64,000 nucleotides of DNA, from positions 62,001 through 126,000 of the forward strand of contig NC_019680.1 of assembly GCF_000316685.1 (NCBI RefSeq), in the 5' to 3' direction. Numbering within the stretch: the stretch's first letter is position 1; every line of letters starts with the position of its first letter. A program made the translations under genes and the position numbers. Below the pieces are notes generated by a model. That model had not been told where the DNA came from, searched no databases, and saw nothing but the letters and a program-made list of their open reading frames with translations. Positions 1 through 9,181 of the stretch are shown here, piece after piece. This DNA is from Synechococcus sp. PCC 6312 (GTDB lineage Bacteria; Cyanobacteriota; Cyanobacteriia; Thermosynechococcales; Thermosynechococcaceae).

Positions 1-2
1 AT

Positions 3-941
3 ATTCCCTATCTTTATGGCAACGCGTCTAGCTCGACCGTATTAGAAAAAGCGGGTGTATCCCAGGCCTTGGGGATGGCTATCGCTCTTTCCGACAGTAT
101 GAGTACCCGGTTGTGCCTCAAACGGGGATTAGAATTTGCCCCAGAATTAGATGTGATTGTCCGGGCGAATCAAGACAAAGACATTGAATTGCTCTACCAA
201 CTGGGGGCGCGGGAAGTGGTGCAGCCGGAATTTGAAGCCAGCCTGGAACTTGCGGCCCATTTGTTGTTTAGCTTGGGCCTATCTGAGCCAAAAATTCAGC
301 GGCAAGTCCAAAATATTCGCAACCGCCACTACCAAGATTTACGGGGAGAACGCTCGGCAATGTTGGTCTCCCGAGAACTCCGCCAGGCCGCTCGAGATTT
401 AAATAGCCAATGGCAGACTTTAGCCGATAATTCTCCTATCTTGGGCATGAGCCTCAAGGATATTGAACTGCGGCAATTGACGGGGGCGACCTTGCTAGCG
501 GTGATGCGAGCCGATGGCACAGAAATTGACTACCCAGGTGGGGAAACAGAACTCCAGGCCGGTGATCGCTTGTTGATTACAGGGCAACCCACTGAAATTA
601 AAGCGGCTCAGGCCCTCTTTAGTGAACCGGCCCCATTTCCCAGTCCAATTCTCAGCAGTGGCAGTGGCAACGGGGATGTCATCGCCAATTTGTGGCTGAT
701 GTTACCGCCGGACAGTGCCGGAATTAATTGTCCCCTCGCGGAAGTGGGTTTACCGGAGGGAATCATTGTCCAAGCCCTGCGCCGGGATGGGGTGTTTTCG
801 ATGTTGCCCACCGCCGAGACCATTTTGCAAGGGGGAGATCGTTTGTTACTCCGCGGGCTGGTGAATGACTTGACCCTAGCTGGGGATATACTCACTGCCC
901 GGTCTGTGCTGCTGACATCAGCCCAATTGGAAGCAGTTTAA
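3..941 (+). CDS. KefB-like monovalent cation:proton antiporter, C-terminal RCK/TrkA part (5' end outside window)
   Basis: The frame is already open at the left edge, so only the cytoplasmic C-terminal part of a larger membrane protein is present. It begins inside a TrkA-N (RCK_N) nucleotide-binding domain: the segment GNASSSTVLEKAG is the typical end of the Rossmann fold, followed by a helix-strand stretch ending in VIVRANQDKD. After a helical linker come two TrkA-C (RCK_C) modules, roughly residues 140-205 and 225-300 of the visible part, each with the 'GDRLLI/LRG' strand. Known family members (CPA2 antiporters such as KefB/KefC) exchange K+ or Na+ for protons and use RCK domains to sense nucleotides. 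The tandem RCK_C arrangement fits this family. The transmembrane half lies upstream, so ion specificity cannot be judged. The internal ATG at 69 is not the true start. Confidence 0.82.
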   Translation: MPYLYGNASSSTVLEKAGVSQALGMAIALSDSMSTRLCLKRGLEFAPELDVIVRANQDKDIELLYQLGAREVVQPEFEASLELAAHLLFSLGLSEPKIQRQVQNIRNRHYQDLRGERSAMLVSRELRQAARDLNSQWQTLADNSPILGMSLKDIELRQLTGATLLAVMRADGTEIDYPGGETELQAGDRLLITGQPTEIKAAQALFSEPAPFPSPILSSGSGNGDVIANLWLMLPPDSAGINCPLAEVGLPEGIIVQALRRDGVFSMLPTAETILQGGDRLLLRGLVNDLTLAGDILTARSVLLTSAQLEAV

Positions 942-952
942 CCGGACAAAAA

Positions 953-1732
953 TTAAATTGGAAAGTATTGCGGCTCGATTCCAGGGCCAATCAGGAGAAG
1001 AGAGTTTTCTTTCATCAGTTCCCACTTCTCTTGGGGGGTAAAGGGTTCCGAGGCAATTTGTACCCCCCCTGGATTTTGCCAATAGAGAGTTGGGATGGGT
1101 TCAGGATTACCGCAGCGGGCGGCGAGGAGATAGTTACCATCGGTGACAACCATATTTAAGGCCACTCGAACCCCATTGGCTTCGGCTAGTTCTAGGACGA
1201 TGCGGAGGGTTTGGCGGAGGGCCATAATTGGGGAAAGCTGGGGATTCGAGACCATTTCACTGCAAAACAGGGCAAACAGATGTTCAGAATCTGTCGTTCC
1301 CTCAATCAGGGCATAGGACAAGTCGTTGAGGCGATTGCGAATGGGGCGATAGAGGCTTTGCCGGAAGTTTTCAATAAAACCGTTATGAATACCTAACCAG
1401 CGGCCCCAGCGAAAGGGTTGGGAATTACTCAGTTGTAACGCTTGCCCAGGGGTGGCACTTCTCACACTGGCCAGAACACAGCCGGACTCAACAAAGCGGG
1501 CTAAATGCTCTGTGAAATTGAGATCACTCCAAATCGGGAGAACTTGCCGATACAAAAACGGTTCTACGGCCTGGCGGGGATGATACCAACCGACTCCAAA
1601 GCCATCGGCATTCAGTAAGCCTACGGTCATCTCACGGGGTAAGTAGCTTTGGACTAGGAGAGAATGCTCTGGGATTAATATTAAATGTTCAAGACTGCGA
1701 ACCGGCCCCAAATAGGCTAAGAGACGACACAT
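953..1732 (-). CDS. Class II glutamine amidotransferase, EgtC/YafJ-like
   Basis: The protein starts MCRLLAYLG, giving the N-terminal Cys nucleophile (Cys2) of class II (Ntn-type) amidotransferases. I therefore choose the ATG at 1732 rather than a TTG nine bases upstream, which would bury the Cys. Further family features are the 'NADGFGVGWY' segment, 'ASVRSATPG' and the 'HNGFIENF' motif of the glutamine pocket. At about 259 residues it is the size of stand-alone EgtC/YafJ proteins, with no synthase domain attached. EgtC hydrolyses a gamma-glutamyl amide in ergothioneine synthesis, but no other ergothioneine gene lies nearby, so the substrate is open. It converges with the antiporter gene, 11 bases apart. 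Confidence 0.8.
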   Translation of the reverse strand: MCRLLAYLGPVRSLEHLILIPEHSLLVQSYLPREMTVGLLNADGFGVGWYHPRQAVEPFLYRQVLPIWSDLNFTEHLARFVESGCVLASVRSATPGQALQLSNSQPFRWGRWLGIHNGFIENFRQSLYRPIRNRLNDLSYALIEGTTDSEHLFALFCSEMVSNPQLSPIMALRQTLRIVLELAEANGVRVALNMVVTDGNYLLAARCGNPEPIPTLYWQNPGGVQIASEPFTPQEKWELMKENSLLLIGPGIEPQYFPI

Positions 1733-2083
1733 AGCAGGCAAAACTCCAGAGGGACTAGTTTAATTATGGGGGCTACCCTTCAACACGGCTCAATTCCGAC
1801 TCACCCGAGCAAGACTCCGCATCATTGGGGGATAGGCTGGCCGGGAGTTAATTTAAGTCATTCAAAGATAATGCTGATCACTATACTAAAGGTCTCATCG
1901 TTGCAGCCGGCCCAATTAAGAAGGCAGTGGATAGATGGACTCTCTGTTTGGGATGTCATTCTGCTGACTAGAGCCTGGAATCCGCTGACTGTTAGGTTAG
2001 AGAAAGTTAACTGGGTTGATCCATGCGCTGATCTACCGGAATAGATACCTGCTTTAATTGCACTCCTTCGAGATTTTAATCCT
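1733..2083. other. Intergenic region between two divergent genes, no recognised feature
   Basis: About 350 bases separate the amidotransferase start from the ExbB-like gene, which diverges from it. The segment must hold both promoters. I see no convincing protein, RNA gene or strong hairpin. Two overlapping open frames here (one per strand) have no recognisable family features and no good ribosome binding site. Confidence 0.5.
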
Positions 2084-3418
2084 ATGCCCCTGATTGCCCC
2101 CCCTTCACTGCCCGCCCGTAAGTCCATTGATGCCAATATCTGGTTAGCCCTTGCAGGGGGCCTGGTGGGGACGGTTATTATTTATGCGCTCCTGATCCCG
2201 TTTCAGACTAGTTATATTGGGCAATTGCTGTTTAATCGGGGTTGGACTCAGCCCGTGGTGATTTTGTTTGCCCTCTTAGTGGCGATTTTTACCCTCCTCA
2301 AGTGGATGCGAGTCCTAGTGGAGGCGCGGGCCCTGAAGCAGGCCTGGATTCCCGGAAATTTTCCCATTCAATCCCCGACCGATGATCAACTTTGGGACTT
2401 TCAACAAACCCTGAGTAAACGCCGGGCGGTTTTGCCGATTCGTTGTGCCCGGATTTTGGGGGCTTATATGCAGGGGCAAACCCGAGAAGCTGCCGCAGAG
2501 ATGGCCTTGGATGATGGGGCAGTGGCTAGTGCAGCATCGGAGAGTTCTTATACCTTGCCGCGAGTTTTGGTATGGGCGATTCCGCTGCTGGGGTTTATCG
2601 GTACTGTAGTCGGGATTAGCCAGGCCGTGGATGGATTTTCTCGCTTTCTCCAGGCCGCCCAAGAGGTGGATCAAATTAAAGAAGGGATTGGCAGTGTCAC
2701 CACTGGGTTAGCTGTAGCCTTTGATACAACCCTGTTGGCTCTGGTGCTGAGTGTCTTGGTGATGATTCCCCTGGTGATGGTGGAGCGGCTGGAGTCCCAG
2801 TTATTGCTGAATATGGACAGTTACATCAATGACTTTGTTTTGGGGCGCATTAGCGGGACTGCGGCGGAAACAGCCGGCCCCAGTTTGGGGGTAGAGGAGT
2901 TACGGCAAACGGTGCAAGAGGTTTTACGGGAAGAGTTACCTGGCCTGGAGGAAAAAATTGTCCCCCTGCCCGAAAAACTAGAAACCGTCTTAAATCAGTT
3001 TGGCCGACTTTCCCAGGCCTTGGCCAATGACCGCAAGCAATTTTTAGCCACCTTAACGGAAAACCAGCAAACCCAGGCCCAAGCCCTAGAGCAACTGTTA
3101 GCTCAATTTCATCATCAAGGGGCATTATTCCTGGAGACGATGCAGCAGGGACAGGTGGAAGCTTCCAGTAAAATCACCAGTCAAGCCGCTGAAGTGGCCC
3201 AAGTTCTCGATCAAACCAATCAAATTTTGCAGCAGCGATTGGAGGTGATTACTTCCCTGGATGGGGCCTTAAAAACCCTAGCGGATACGGGGAGTTTACA
3301 GGGGGTCTTAAAGGAGTTAGAACTAACCCTGATCCAATTGCAACCGACCTTGCAGCAGCTTTCTCAACCTCGCCGTGTCACCCTCGTTGAACAGGCCTGG
3401 GATAACAACAAATCCTAA
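2084..3418 (+). CDS. MotA/TolQ/ExbB-type proton channel protein with long helical tail
   Basis: 444 residues. Hydrophobic segments at about 20-43 and 58-78 are followed by a cytoplasmic stretch. Then comes the family core: a segment beginning AIPLLGFIGTVVGISQA (near 165-185) and a second around TGLAVAFDTTLLALVLSVLV (near 210-235), which form the channel helices of MotA/TolQ/ExbB proteins. After these, about 190 residues (250-444) are rich in Gln, Glu and Leu and look like one long coiled-coil tail, which ExbB and TolQ lack. These channels use proton flow to power a partner. The ExbD-like gene follows after 66 bases and is the obvious partner. No TonB, Tol-Pal or flagellar gene is nearby. The tail resembles the organisation of ZorA of Zorya defence systems, but no ZorC/D/E is present. 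The target of the force is unknown. Confidence 0.78.
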   Translation: MPLIAPPSLPARKSIDANIWLALAGGLVGTVIIYALLIPFQTSYIGQLLFNRGWTQPVVILFALLVAIFTLLKWMRVLVEARALKQAWIPGNFPIQSPTDDQLWDFQQTLSKRRAVLPIRCARILGAYMQGQTREAAAEMALDDGAVASAASESSYTLPRVLVWAIPLLGFIGTVVGISQAVDGFSRFLQAAQEVDQIKEGIGSVTTGLAVAFDTTLLALVLSVLVMIPLVMVERLESQLLLNMDSYINDFVLGRISGTAAETAGPSLGVEELRQTVQEVLREELPGLEEKIVPLPEKLETVLNQFGRLSQALANDRKQFLATLTENQQTQAQALEQLLAQFHHQGALFLETMQQGQVEASSKITSQAAEVAQVLDQTNQILQQRLEVITSLDGALKTLADTGSLQGVLKELELTLIQLQPTLQQLSQPRRVTLVEQAWDNNKS

Positions 3419-3484
3419 GCCTTAGCATTGCTTAATAATGCGCGATCTCTCTACCTGAAACCTCACCGAAGGTCTTGATGAATT

Positions 3485-3934
3485 ATGCCCCGCCGCCATC
3501 ACGCTCCTGAACTGGATCTCTTTCCATTCCTCTCTGTCTTGGCCTGTACCATTGGCACGCTGATTCTGATGGTGGTGGTGATCAGTACCAGCAGTCTTCA
3601 AAAAGACCGGAGTAATGTCCAAATTTTGGCCCGAGAAACCGCCCAAGGTGAAAAAACGCCCCGTTATGTTGAATGTCTGGCCAGAGGAGTCTTGATTCAT
3701 CCCCAAAGAACCCTGGTTCCCACAGCCCAACTGGATAGCCCCACCGCTGCGTTTACTAAACTCGTCAATCAGATCAAAAGTCGTCCATCGGAATATATTA
3801 TCGTTGCGGTTCGCCCCGATGGTTTTGACTGCTTTGAAAAAGCGCGGGCCGTTGTGGAGCAAGCTGGGGTGGCCATTGGTTTTGAACCCTTTAATGCGGA
3901 TTGGAAACTCTGTTTGAAGCAACCCTGTCAATGA
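3485..3934 (+). CDS. ExbD/TolR-like membrane protein
   Basis: 149 residues with one N-terminal membrane helix: the segment PELDLFPFLSVLACTIGTL includes an Asp at about residue 11, the position of the proton-carrying Asp in ExbD, TolR and MotB, followed by the characteristic PF motif. The remaining 110 or so residues are a small periplasmic-type domain with two Cys residues near the C-terminus; there is no OmpA peptidoglycan-binding domain. Together with the upstream MotA/ExbB-type protein it should form a proton-driven motor complex. Its stop codon overlaps the likely mutL start (ATGA at 3931-3934), so translation of the two is probably coupled. Confidence 0.75.
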   Translation: MPRRHHAPELDLFPFLSVLACTIGTLILMVVVISTSSLQKDRSNVQILARETAQGEKTPRYVECLARGVLIHPQRTLVPTAQLDSPTAAFTKLVNQIKSRPSEYIIVAVRPDGFDCFEKARAVVEQAGVAIGFEPFNADWKLCLKQPCQ

Positions 3935-5598
3935 TGTCTGCCCTCCCTGCGACCCCTCCCAGGATTCAAGTCCTTGCCCCCCAAGTGACCCAACTAATGG
4001 CGGCTGGGGAAGTCATGGATGATTGGGGAGCCGTGGTGCGGGAATTAATTGAAAATGCCCTCGATGCCCAGGCCCAGCGGATTCAACTCCATTTAGATGT
4101 ATCCGGCCAGTCCCTTGAGATGACGGATAACGGTTGGGGGATGAGTTGGGCTGATCTCCAAGTCTGTTGTTTGCCCCATAGCACCAGTAAAGCTCCTGCC
4201 GATCAGGGTTTGCCCGCTGTTCAGACTCTAGGATTTCGGGGTGAGGCTCTCCATAGCTTGGTACAGGTGGGTGAGGTAACCATTGCCAGTCGGGTCAATC
4301 CCCAGGAGCCAGGCTGGTGCGTTGTTTATAGCAGTCAGGGACAGGTAGAGCAGATTGAGACCATTGCTATGGCCCCTGGGACAAAAATCACAGTCAAAAA
4401 TCTCTTCCAGGCCTGGCCCCATCGTCAGCATCCCCCCAACTTACGAGACCTGCAACGGATCATTTATCAAGCCGCCCTTTGCCATCCCCAGGTGACTTGG
4501 CAGGTTCATAATGGCCCGCGGGCCTGGTTCCAGTTGAGTCCTGGTCAAACTGCTCAGGATATTCTTCTCCAAATTTTCCCCCACCTCCATCCCGGCGATC
4601 TCCAGGCCTGGCAGTCCCCCCAATTAGAGTTAGCCATGGGCAGACCGGATCGGTATCATCGGCGGCGGCCAGATTGGGTCTTGTTAGCGGTGAATGGACG
4701 CTGTGTTCAATTAAAAGGGGATTTGGGCCAAGAACTCCAACAAACCTTACTCCAGGCCTGGCAGCAGACTCTCCCGCGCCATCGTTTTCCCCTCTGTTTT
4801 GCCCATTTTCAGATCCCTAGTGAACAAGTGGATTGGCATTGTCATCCAGGGAAGCAGGAACTCTATGTGGCTCATCCCCAGGCCTGGCAAAATATTTTGA
4901 AAACGGCCCTGAGGGAACTCAACCAGATCACCCCTAGCCCAGACACAACCCTGCTTACCTCTAGCTTAGGCATTCAGATTGGCCGGGCCGCCGAAACAGA
5001 AGGGGTCTATGGTCGGGGAATCACCCTCCTGAACCAAGCCAATCCCGCCGCCAGTCCGCCAGAACTAAAAGTATTAGCTCAAGTGCATCAAACCTATATT
5101 TTGGTCGAGCATCCCACGGGGCTGTGGTTGGTAGAGCAGCACATTGCCCATGAACGAGTCTTATATGAACAACTCCGGGCCGATTGGGTATTGGTGGAAT
5201 TAGAGTCGCCGATCCAACTTGAGCGTTTGACCCCGCCCCAGATTGAGCAGTTAACCCAGCTACGGCTGCCTCCAGAACCCTTTGGCCCCTCCCTCTGGTT
5301 GATTCGCCAAGTCCCGAAAATGCTTCAGGATCGCCCAGACTTGGCCGCCGCGCTTTGGGAATTGAGTTTAACTCACCAGTTTGAAACGGCCCTCGTGGCT
5401 ACGGCCTGTCGGAGTGCGATTCGCAATGGGACTCCCCTGGGCCTGGGAGAAATGCAAACCTTGATTGACCAATGGCAACGAACGGAACAACCCCAAACTT
5501 GCCCCCACGGCCGCCCCATTTGTTTACGGCTAGAAGAATCGTCCTTAGCGAGGTTTTTTCGCCGCCATTGGGTCATTGGCAAAAGTCATGGGATTTAG
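3931..5598 (+). CDS. mutL: DNA mismatch repair protein MutL
   Basis: About 555 residues. The N-terminal GHKL ATPase motifs are all visible: RELIENALDA, DNGWGM, HSTSK and TLGFRGEALHS. The C-terminal dimerisation domain carries the endonuclease-type signatures EQHIAHERVLYE (family consensus DQHA-x2-E-x4-E), TACRSAIR and CPHGRP, so this looks like a nicking MutL as in Gram-positives and eukaryotes, although the first Asp is Glu and the Ala is Ile here. It couples mismatch recognition by MutS to strand incision. I prefer the ATG at 3931, which overlaps the exbD-like stop (ATGA), over a TTG 30 bases upstream. The family's proline-rich linker is short here. The coding DNA contains several CCAGGCCTGG palindromes, read in frame as Gln-Ala-Trp. 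Confidence 0.93.
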   Translation: MMSALPATPPRIQVLAPQVTQLMAAGEVMDDWGAVVRELIENALDAQAQRIQLHLDVSGQSLEMTDNGWGMSWADLQVCCLPHSTSKAPADQGLPAVQTLGFRGEALHSLVQVGEVTIASRVNPQEPGWCVVYSSQGQVEQIETIAMAPGTKITVKNLFQAWPHRQHPPNLRDLQRIIYQAALCHPQVTWQVHNGPRAWFQLSPGQTAQDILLQIFPHLHPGDLQAWQSPQLELAMGRPDRYHRRRPDWVLLAVNGRCVQLKGDLGQELQQTLLQAWQQTLPRHRFPLCFAHFQIPSEQVDWHCHPGKQELYVAHPQAWQNILKTALRELNQITPSPDTTLLTSSLGIQIGRAAETEGVYGRGITLLNQANPAASPPELKVLAQVHQTYILVEHPTGLWLVEQHIAHERVLYEQLRADWVLVELESPIQLERLTPPQIEQLTQLRLPPEPFGPSLWLIRQVPKMLQDRPDLAAALWELSLTHQFETALVATACRSAIRNGTPLGLGEMQTLIDQWQRTEQPQTCPHGRPICLRLEESSLARFFRRHWVIGKSHGI

Positions 5599-5617
5599 GC
5601 AGCCTATTTTCTGGATA

Positions 5618-5946
5618 TTACAACCCTTCAACTCCCTCGGCATCACTGTAAACCTCAATCCCCAAAGCTTCCGCCACTGGCCTGTCCCGCGGATACCCTA
5701 TCGGTGAGATGACAATTTTTTGGGTGACAGGACGTTGATGATGGTTGCCGACTAGGGAGATACTTTTTTGAATGCACTGACTGGGTTCAAGGGGGTTAAT
5801 CCTCCAATGGTTGGTTTGGGGCAGGAATCCAGGGCAGCCAAGACTGATATTGTTGTAGTTTAATGGAAATATCTCAATTCCTGAGGGGCAATTTGGGATT
5901 ATTCCCAGCCCTGGCCTGGATAACAGTTTTTAAGTTGACGATTCAT
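5618..5946 (-). pseudogene. Probable frameshifted small gene of unknown function
   Basis: On the minus strand a frame stays open for 103 codons (stop at 5618-5620, open back to 5929) but contains no early ATG, GTG or TTG. Just upstream, an ATG at 5946 opens another frame (MNRQLKNCYPGQGW...) that runs 15 codons before a stop at 5899-5901. The two frames overlap, so a single-base slip around 5900-5920 would join them into one protein of about 115 residues. The composition is protein-like: Cys, Pro and Asn rich at the front, with a C-terminal part including PIGYPRDRPVAEALGIEVYS. I recognise no family. It could be a recent frameshift mutation, a sequencing error or a recoding site. It sits in the gap between mutL and the divergent histidine kinase. 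Confidence 0.45.
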
Positions 5947-5983
5947 TGCGGATCGATGTAAATAATTCTTGGTGTGCTGAGTT

Positions 5984-8900
5984 GTGAAATTCTCCTTTCG
6001 ACAGAAGCTGCTCATTTACATTGCCGCCCCGATTGCTCTCCTTTACATTGGCATTTGGACTTACACGGTCATCACCTTATCTCGGGATGATAAGCGACAA
6101 ATTGAAGAGCAAATGAAAGAGTTAGTTACAACCTATGCCAATCAAGTAGATGGGAATCTTAAGGAACTAGAAGAAATTAACCAAACAATTGTCAATGCTC
6201 TAGAGTCGTTTCCAAGTTTGTCTGAAGCGCAACTCTATGATTACCTAACCCGAAATGTCAAGCTCAATCCGTTAATATATGGTTCAGCTATTGCCTATCA
6301 ACCCTATGGATTTCGTCCCAATCAACGGCTTTTTGCTCCCTATGTCTTTGATAATGGGCAAATTCAAAAAGTCAACATTGCTCAGATTTATGATTATACC
6401 CGTCCAGACTATCAATGGTTTCATCAGGCAATCAGCACAGGTAAACCGGCCTGGTCAGAACCCTATCTAGGACAGGCGGGTAAAGTGTTGATGGTGAGCT
6501 ATTCTGCCCCTTTCGCGATTAATGGTAAGGTGCGCGGGGTTTCTACTCTTGATGTTCCCTTAGAAACGTTAAGTGACCGCATCCAAATTGAGGCTTTGAA
6601 GAAACGAGACTTTTTCATCTTGGATCGACGAGGAGTAGTCATTTTTCACAACAAGACAGAGTTTATTGATCAAAATGCTTTTGACATTGCTAAACAACTA
6701 AATCGCCCAGATATTAAGGCCTTGGTTGAGGCAATGGTAGCTGGTGAATCGGGTCAAGTCCGAATGCCACGGTGGTCAGATAATGAGCAGCAGTGGGTTT
6801 TTTACTCTCCGATTCGGCGTACTGGCTGGAGCTTGGCCATTCGGATTAATGAACGTGAAGCCTTAGCCTATGTCCATGAGCAAACGTTAAAGGGGATTCT
6901 CTATTTAATTGTCTCCTTGGGGTTAATTGTTTCCCTAACTTGGTTGGTAACGAATCGCTTGACCATGCCTCTGCGGAAGTTAGACGGAGCGGCGCGGGAC
7001 ATTGCCCAGGGAAATTTGGATGTAGTTGTTGAGATTGATAGTCATGATGAAATCGGCAACTTGGCCCGGACATTTTCCGATATGGCGGGTCAACTCAAAG
7101 AATCTTTTGGGGAGTTACAAAAATTTAATCAAAGCTTAGAAGCCCTTGTAGTTGAGCGCACCCAGGCCCTAAAAGTTGCCAATACTGAACTGATGCAAAA
7201 AGAAGCCCTACTCCAGAAACAGAGCGAAGTCATTCCGCGCTTGAATAATTCTCCGGCACTCCAACAGGGTAACTTGGGAATTCTGTTACGCTCTGTCACC
7301 CAGGCTGCGGGGGAAACCCTGAACCTGAAACGGGCCGCAATTTGGCAGTTTACGGATACAGGCTTGGTTTGCGTGGATCTGTATCGAGAGGGAGAACGGC
7401 GACATCGCTCAGATCTAGAGTGGAGTTGGGCTAAATATCCCCAGTTTTTGAGCTTGTTACAACAGGGCTTGACCTTTATTTCCAGCCATTTGACTACAGA
7501 TGCTCGCTTAGTGGAATTGATGAGTTACTTTGAGGCCTATGATATTCAGGCCATTCTCTATATGCCAGTTTGCTTCAGTAACAAAGTAGTGGGTTTTTTG
7601 GGGGTGGAGGCGGTTGGGGAAGTCCGGGATTGGCTGATTGAAGAACGTAACTTTATTCGTAACTTAACGGATATGGTTTCCCTGGGGATTGCGGCGCGAG
7701 ATCGGGTCCAGGCCGAGCTTGAATTGGTCAAAGCCAAAGAAGCTGCTGAAGCGGCCAACCAGGCCAAAAGTATTTTTCTGGCCAATATGAGTCATGAATT
7801 ACGCACGCCCCTGAATGCCATTTTGGGGTTTAGTCAATTACTTTTACGGGATGCGAGCCTAACCCATAAACAACAACAAACCCTGGGGACGATTAACCGC
7901 AGTGGTGAGCATCTCTTGGGCTTGATTAATGATGTGCTAGATATGGCCAAAATTGAAGCCGGTCGCACGGTTCTGCAATTGGAAGCCGTTGATTTAGGCC
8001 ATTTACTGCAAACGGTTCAGGATATGTTGCAAGTGCGGGCATCGGCCAAGCAGATTTACCTGAAGTTTGAGATTGACCCAGATTTACCCCCGGCGGTGGA
8101 GGCAGACCCCGGCAAACTCCGGCAAGTCCTAGTGAATTTGTTAGGGAATGCCATTAAGTTTACCCAACGGGGAGGCGTGACCCTAACGGTGACCCAGGCC
8201 GAGCCGATGACCTCCCCAGACTTACGTCAAGATGTTCCCGGAACTCCCGTCACCTTCACAATTGCAGATACGGGCATTGGGATGGGGCCTGAGGAGCTGC
8301 AGATTCTCTTTCAACCCTTTGTCCAAACCGACAGTAGTAAAAAAGTCAGTGAAGGAACCGGCCTGGGATTGGCCATTAGCCGTCAGTTTATCCAGTTAAT
8401 GGGGGGGGATATTCAGGTACAGAGCCTCAAAGGACAAGGGAGTACCTTCACCTTTACCATTCCCCTGAAGCGGTTACAGCCTCAGCGTTCTCAAACATCG
8501 CCTCAGCATATTACCCATCTGGCTGCTGGTCAACGTCTCTACAGGATTTTAGCGGTGGATGATAAAGCTGAAAACCGGGAATTACTCTGCCAGTTGTTAC
8601 GCCCCCTTGGTTTTGAGGTAATGACGGCCAATGATGGTCAAGAGGCGATTGACGTTTGGGATCGGGAAAATCCTGATTTAATTCTGATGGATATTAAGAT
8701 GCCCGTCATGGATGGGGAAACGGCCACCCGGAATATTCGGGCACGGCTGGGGGAGGAGCGAGGATCGGGAACTAAAATTATTGCCTTAACCGCTAGTGTC
8801 TTTGAGTCGGAGCGCCAGGCCCTTGCGGATGCGGGTTGTGACGACTTTATGGTGAAGCCCTTTAACAATGACTATCTTTTAGAACGGATTAAGGTGCACT

Positions 8901-9181
8901 TGGGCTGTGAGTATGTCTATGCTGATGCGGCCCCGCCCCGGCTCACCCCCGTGACTGTAGTTGCTGACTTAACTCCAGCGGCGTTGCAGGTCATGCCCCA
9001 GGCCTGGATTGCTAACCTCGCTGCGGCGGCGAAGAAACTTAATGCTAAACAAGTCAAAGAATTAATTGCCGCCATTCCCGCTGAACAAGCCAGCTTAAAG
9101 GAGAGTTTAGAGGGCCTGCTGCAACGGTTACGGTTTGATGAATTAGTCAAGCTTTGTGTTCATTCGGCAGAAGTTAACTGA
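5984..9181 (+). CDS. Hybrid sensor histidine kinase (Cache-HAMP-GAF-HisKA-HATPase-REC)
   Basis: 1065 residues, GTG start. A membrane helix at about 8-32 is followed by an extracytoplasmic dCache-type domain (to about 295, with VSYSAPF and GVSTLDVPLE near its end), a second helix at 300-325, a HAMP domain (about 325-380), a short coiled coil and a GAF domain (about 425-580). The kinase core has the phosphoacceptor His near residue 604 (MSHELRTPLNAILGF), N box VNLLGNAIKFT, G1 box DTGIGMG and G2 box GTGLGLAIS. A receiver domain follows, with the phosphorylatable Asp near 903 (LILMDIKMP) and a conserved Lys in MVKPF. The C-terminal 100 residues are helical and carry no obvious HPt His. The Cache domain suggests sensing of a small molecule outside the cytoplasm. 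No partner regulator is adjacent. Confidence 0.9.
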   Translation: MKFSFRQKLLIYIAAPIALLYIGIWTYTVITLSRDDKRQIEEQMKELVTTYANQVDGNLKELEEINQTIVNALESFPSLSEAQLYDYLTRNVKLNPLIYGSAIAYQPYGFRPNQRLFAPYVFDNGQIQKVNIAQIYDYTRPDYQWFHQAISTGKPAWSEPYLGQAGKVLMVSYSAPFAINGKVRGVSTLDVPLETLSDRIQIEALKKRDFFILDRRGVVIFHNKTEFIDQNAFDIAKQLNRPDIKALVEAMVAGESGQVRMPRWSDNEQQWVFYSPIRRTGWSLAIRINEREALAYVHEQTLKGILYLIVSLGLIVSLTWLVTNRLTMPLRKLDGAARDIAQGNLDVVVEIDSHDEIGNLARTFSDMAGQLKESFGELQKFNQSLEALVVERTQALKVANTELMQKEALLQKQSEVIPRLNNSPALQQGNLGILLRSVTQAAGETLNLKRAAIWQFTDTGLVCVDLYREGERRHRSDLEWSWAKYPQFLSLLQQGLTFISSHLTTDARLVELMSYFEAYDIQAILYMPVCFSNKVVGFLGVEAVGEVRDWLIEERNFIRNLTDMVSLGIAARDRVQAELELVKAKEAAEAANQAKSIFLANMSHELRTPLNAILGFSQLLLRDASLTHKQQQTLGTINRSGEHLLGLINDVLDMAKIEAGRTVLQLEAVDLGHLLQTVQDMLQVRASAKQIYLKFEIDPDLPPAVEADPGKLRQVLVNLLGNAIKFTQRGGVTLTVTQAEPMTSPDLRQDVPGTPVTFTIADTGIGMGPEELQILFQPFVQTDSSKKVSEGTGLGLAISRQFIQLMGGDIQVQSLKGQGSTFTFTIPLKRLQPQRSQTSPQHITHLAAGQRLYRILAVDDKAENRELLCQLLRPLGFEVMTANDGQEAIDVWDRENPDLILMDIKMPVMDGETATRNIRARLGEERGSGTKIIALTASVFESERQALADAGCDDFMVKPFNNDYLLERIKVHLGCEYVYADAAPPRLTPVTVVADLTPAALQVMPQAWIANLAAAAKKLNAKQVKELIAAIPAEQASLKESLEGLLQRLRFDELVKLCVHSAEVN

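Noticed and set aside
1766-2136. Two overlapping open frames of 92 codons on opposite strands upstream of the ExbB-like gene
   Set aside because: No family features, no good ribosome binding site, and composition unlike the neighbouring proteins. The region is needed for two divergent promoters.
3422-3931. 169-codon minus-strand open frame opposite the ExbD-like gene
   Set aside because: It mirrors the ExbD-like gene completely, and the plus-strand reading has the clear membrane helix and Asp motif plus coupling to mutL.
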